The position numbers were made by a program, and so were the translations under genes. This document shows, in pieces, positions 63,005-64,000 of a stretch of DNA of 64,000 nucleotides. The notes beneath the pieces are model-generated. The model was not told where the DNA came from. It saw nothing but the letters and a program-made list of their open reading frames with translations, and ran no database searches. The DNA is taken from contig NZ_MJIC01000009.1 of NCBI RefSeq assembly GCF_001758465.1, positions 186,001-250,000 on the forward strand, given 5' to 3'. The DNA is from Marisediminitalea lipolytica (GTDB lineage Bacteria; Pseudomonadota; Gammaproteobacteria; Enterobacterales; Alteromonadaceae). Every line of letters starts with the position of its first letter. Positions within the stretch are counted from its first letter, which is position 1.

Positions 63005-64000
63005 TTGAAACTCTTAGTTCTAAACGAAGCAAGGCACGCGATTGATGACAGTTTTGTCGAACAGCGTTGTGCAGTAACGCCTGCTACTGTTATGCGGTTT
63101 TCCCGAATGGGCTTTACCGTGATGATAGAGAAAGACGCTGGTGCGTTATCAGGCTATCCCGATGCCACTTACACCGAACAAGGTGCAACGATTGTTGAGG
63201 CAACCGCCGAGGTACTTGGCGATGCCGATATCGTTTTCTATGTAAACCGTCCGCTGCCCAGCCATCTGGAACAGTTTAAAGCCAACGCGCTGGTGATTGG
63301 CCATATCGATCCGTTCTTCCAGCAAGAACTGGTTGAAACCATGGCCGGTAAAGGTTTATCCACATTATCGGTAGAAATGATCCCACGTTCTTCGCGCGCC
63401 CAAAAAATGGATGCGTTGAGTTCACAGGCGAGTCTTGCTGGTTATGTCATGATGATGCAGGCCGCTAATGCGTTGCCAAGCATTCTGCCCATGATGATGA
63501 CGCCATCCGGTACCATTAAACCGGCCAAAGTATTTATCATTGGTGCCGGTGTTGCTGGCTTGCAGGCCATTGCTACCGCAAAACGCCTGGGCGCTAACGT
63601 GTTAGCTTATGATACCCGCCCTGTGGTTGCAGAGCAGGTAGAATCCTTAGGCGGTAAATTCCTTAAAATCGACATCGGTGAGACCGGTCAGACCAAAGAC
63701 GGTTATGCCAAGGAACTTACCGACGAGCAAAAAGCCAAGCAGCAGGAAGCTCAGCGTGATGCGATTGCCGATTCTGACATCGTCATTACCACTGCACAGC
63801 TGTTCGGTCGCAAACCGCCGGTGCTGATCTCCAAAGACACCCTCGCGCTAATGAAACCTGGCAGCGTAGTAGTTGATATGGCCGCCCAGTCTGGCGGTAA
63901 CGTCGAAGGCTCTGTACCAGGCAAAACAGCTACCGTTGAATGTGTTACCGTTATTGGTGATGGTAACTGGAGTCAGCGCGTAGCCCGTGACGCTACCGAT
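63005..64000 (+). CDS. pntA: Proton-translocating NAD(P) transhydrogenase alpha subunit (partial)
   Basis: The first 332 residues of PntA; the gene runs off the right edge. The enzyme makes NADPH from NADH at the expense of the proton gradient. Visible: alanine-dehydrogenase-like fold, RCAVTPATVMRFSRMGFTV, Rossmann motif VFIIGAGVAGLQAIATAKRLG, and MKPGSVVVDMAAQSGGN. The start is a TTG at 63005 with AAAGGAGG six bases upstream; no ATG lies near. pntB probably follows outside the window. Confidence 0.92.
   Translation, partial: MKLLVLNEARHAIDDSFVEQRCAVTPATVMRFSRMGFTVMIEKDAGALSGYPDATYTEQGATIVEATAEVLGDADIVFYVNRPLPSHLEQFKANALVIGHIDPFFQQELVETMAGKGLSTLSVEMIPRSSRAQKMDALSSQASLAGYVMMMQAANALPSILPMMMTPSGTIKPAKVFIIGAGVAGLQAIATAKRLGANVLAYDTRPVVAEQVESLGGKFLKIDIGETGQTKDGYAKELTDEQKAKQQEAQRDAIADSDIVITTAQLFGRKPPVLISKDTLALMKPGSVVVDMAAQSGGNVEGSVPGKTATVECVTVIGDGNWSQRVARDATD

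Noticed and set aside
62787..63032. Minus-strand open frame of 81 codons
   Set aside because: It runs through the AT-rich inverted repeat and the pntA ribosome site; composition unlike a real protein.

Overview
The window looks like chromosomal DNA of a marine-type gammaproteobacterium of the order Alteromonadales (Alteromonadaceae or close). This is inferred from gene content: TonB-dependent receptor-driven pectin use, DUF3718 and DUF3015 proteins, accB-accC-aroQ, dsbD-cutA-fxsA and groESL blocks, and a seven-class (Che2/Aer2-like) chemotaxis operon. No tRNA, rRNA, insertion sequence or CRISPR array was found. The window opens inside prmA (only its first codons, minus strand) and ends inside pntA (plus strand).

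Layout. 1-7.9 kb: a mixed set of small housekeeping and accessory genes (amidase, HiPIP, flavin reductase, a cysteine-rich zinc-type protein, an HNH protein, a FAN1-like nuclease fused to a DEDDh exonuclease, a DUF3718 protein, an outer-membrane barrel). It lies between accC and prmA, which are neighbours in many gammaproteobacteria. 7.9-10.2 kb: accC, accB and aroQ. 10.4-21.1 kb: a ten-gene minus-strand chemosensory operon (MCP, STAS, REC-PP2C-kinase, CheY, CheA, CheW, PAS-MCP, CheR, CheD, CheB) that joins a chemotaxis pathway to a partner-switching module. 21.3-24.2 kb: dsbD, cutA and fxsA.

24.2-47.7 kb: a complete pectin/galacturonate utilisation locus set between fxsA and groES, two genes that lie close together in E. 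coli. Extracytoplasmic enzymes (pectin methylesterase CE8, polygalacturonase GH28, unsaturated galacturonyl hydrolase GH105, GH43, an alpha/beta esterase and rhamnogalacturonan acetylesterase CE12) trim pectin. A TonB-dependent receptor and a TRAP transporter import the products. KduI-KduD handle the unsaturated uronate branch, and UxaC, a tagaturonate/fructuronate reductase-like enzyme and UxaA handle galacturonate. Both branches meet at 2-keto-3-deoxygluconate, which KdgK and Eda convert to pyruvate and glyceraldehyde-3-phosphate. A LacI-family regulator is encoded in the middle. Four near-identical palindromes (TGCCACCGGTGGCA or TGCTACCGGTAGCA) lie inside the promoters of the main transcription units, so the locus looks like a single local regulon.

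47.8-64 kb: groES-groEL behind a sigma-32-type promoter, then lipoproteins, a chemoreceptor with a c-type haem motif in its periplasmic domain, an M16 peptidase, an FMN reductase, a sulfotransferase-GT61 fusion, DUF4105 and DUF3015 proteins, and pntA. The items most worth a second look are the operator/promoter architecture of the pectin regulon, the two enzyme fusions, the haem chemoreceptor, the repeat-bearing CheA linker, and several unexplained intergenic hairpins that may be small RNAs or attenuators.
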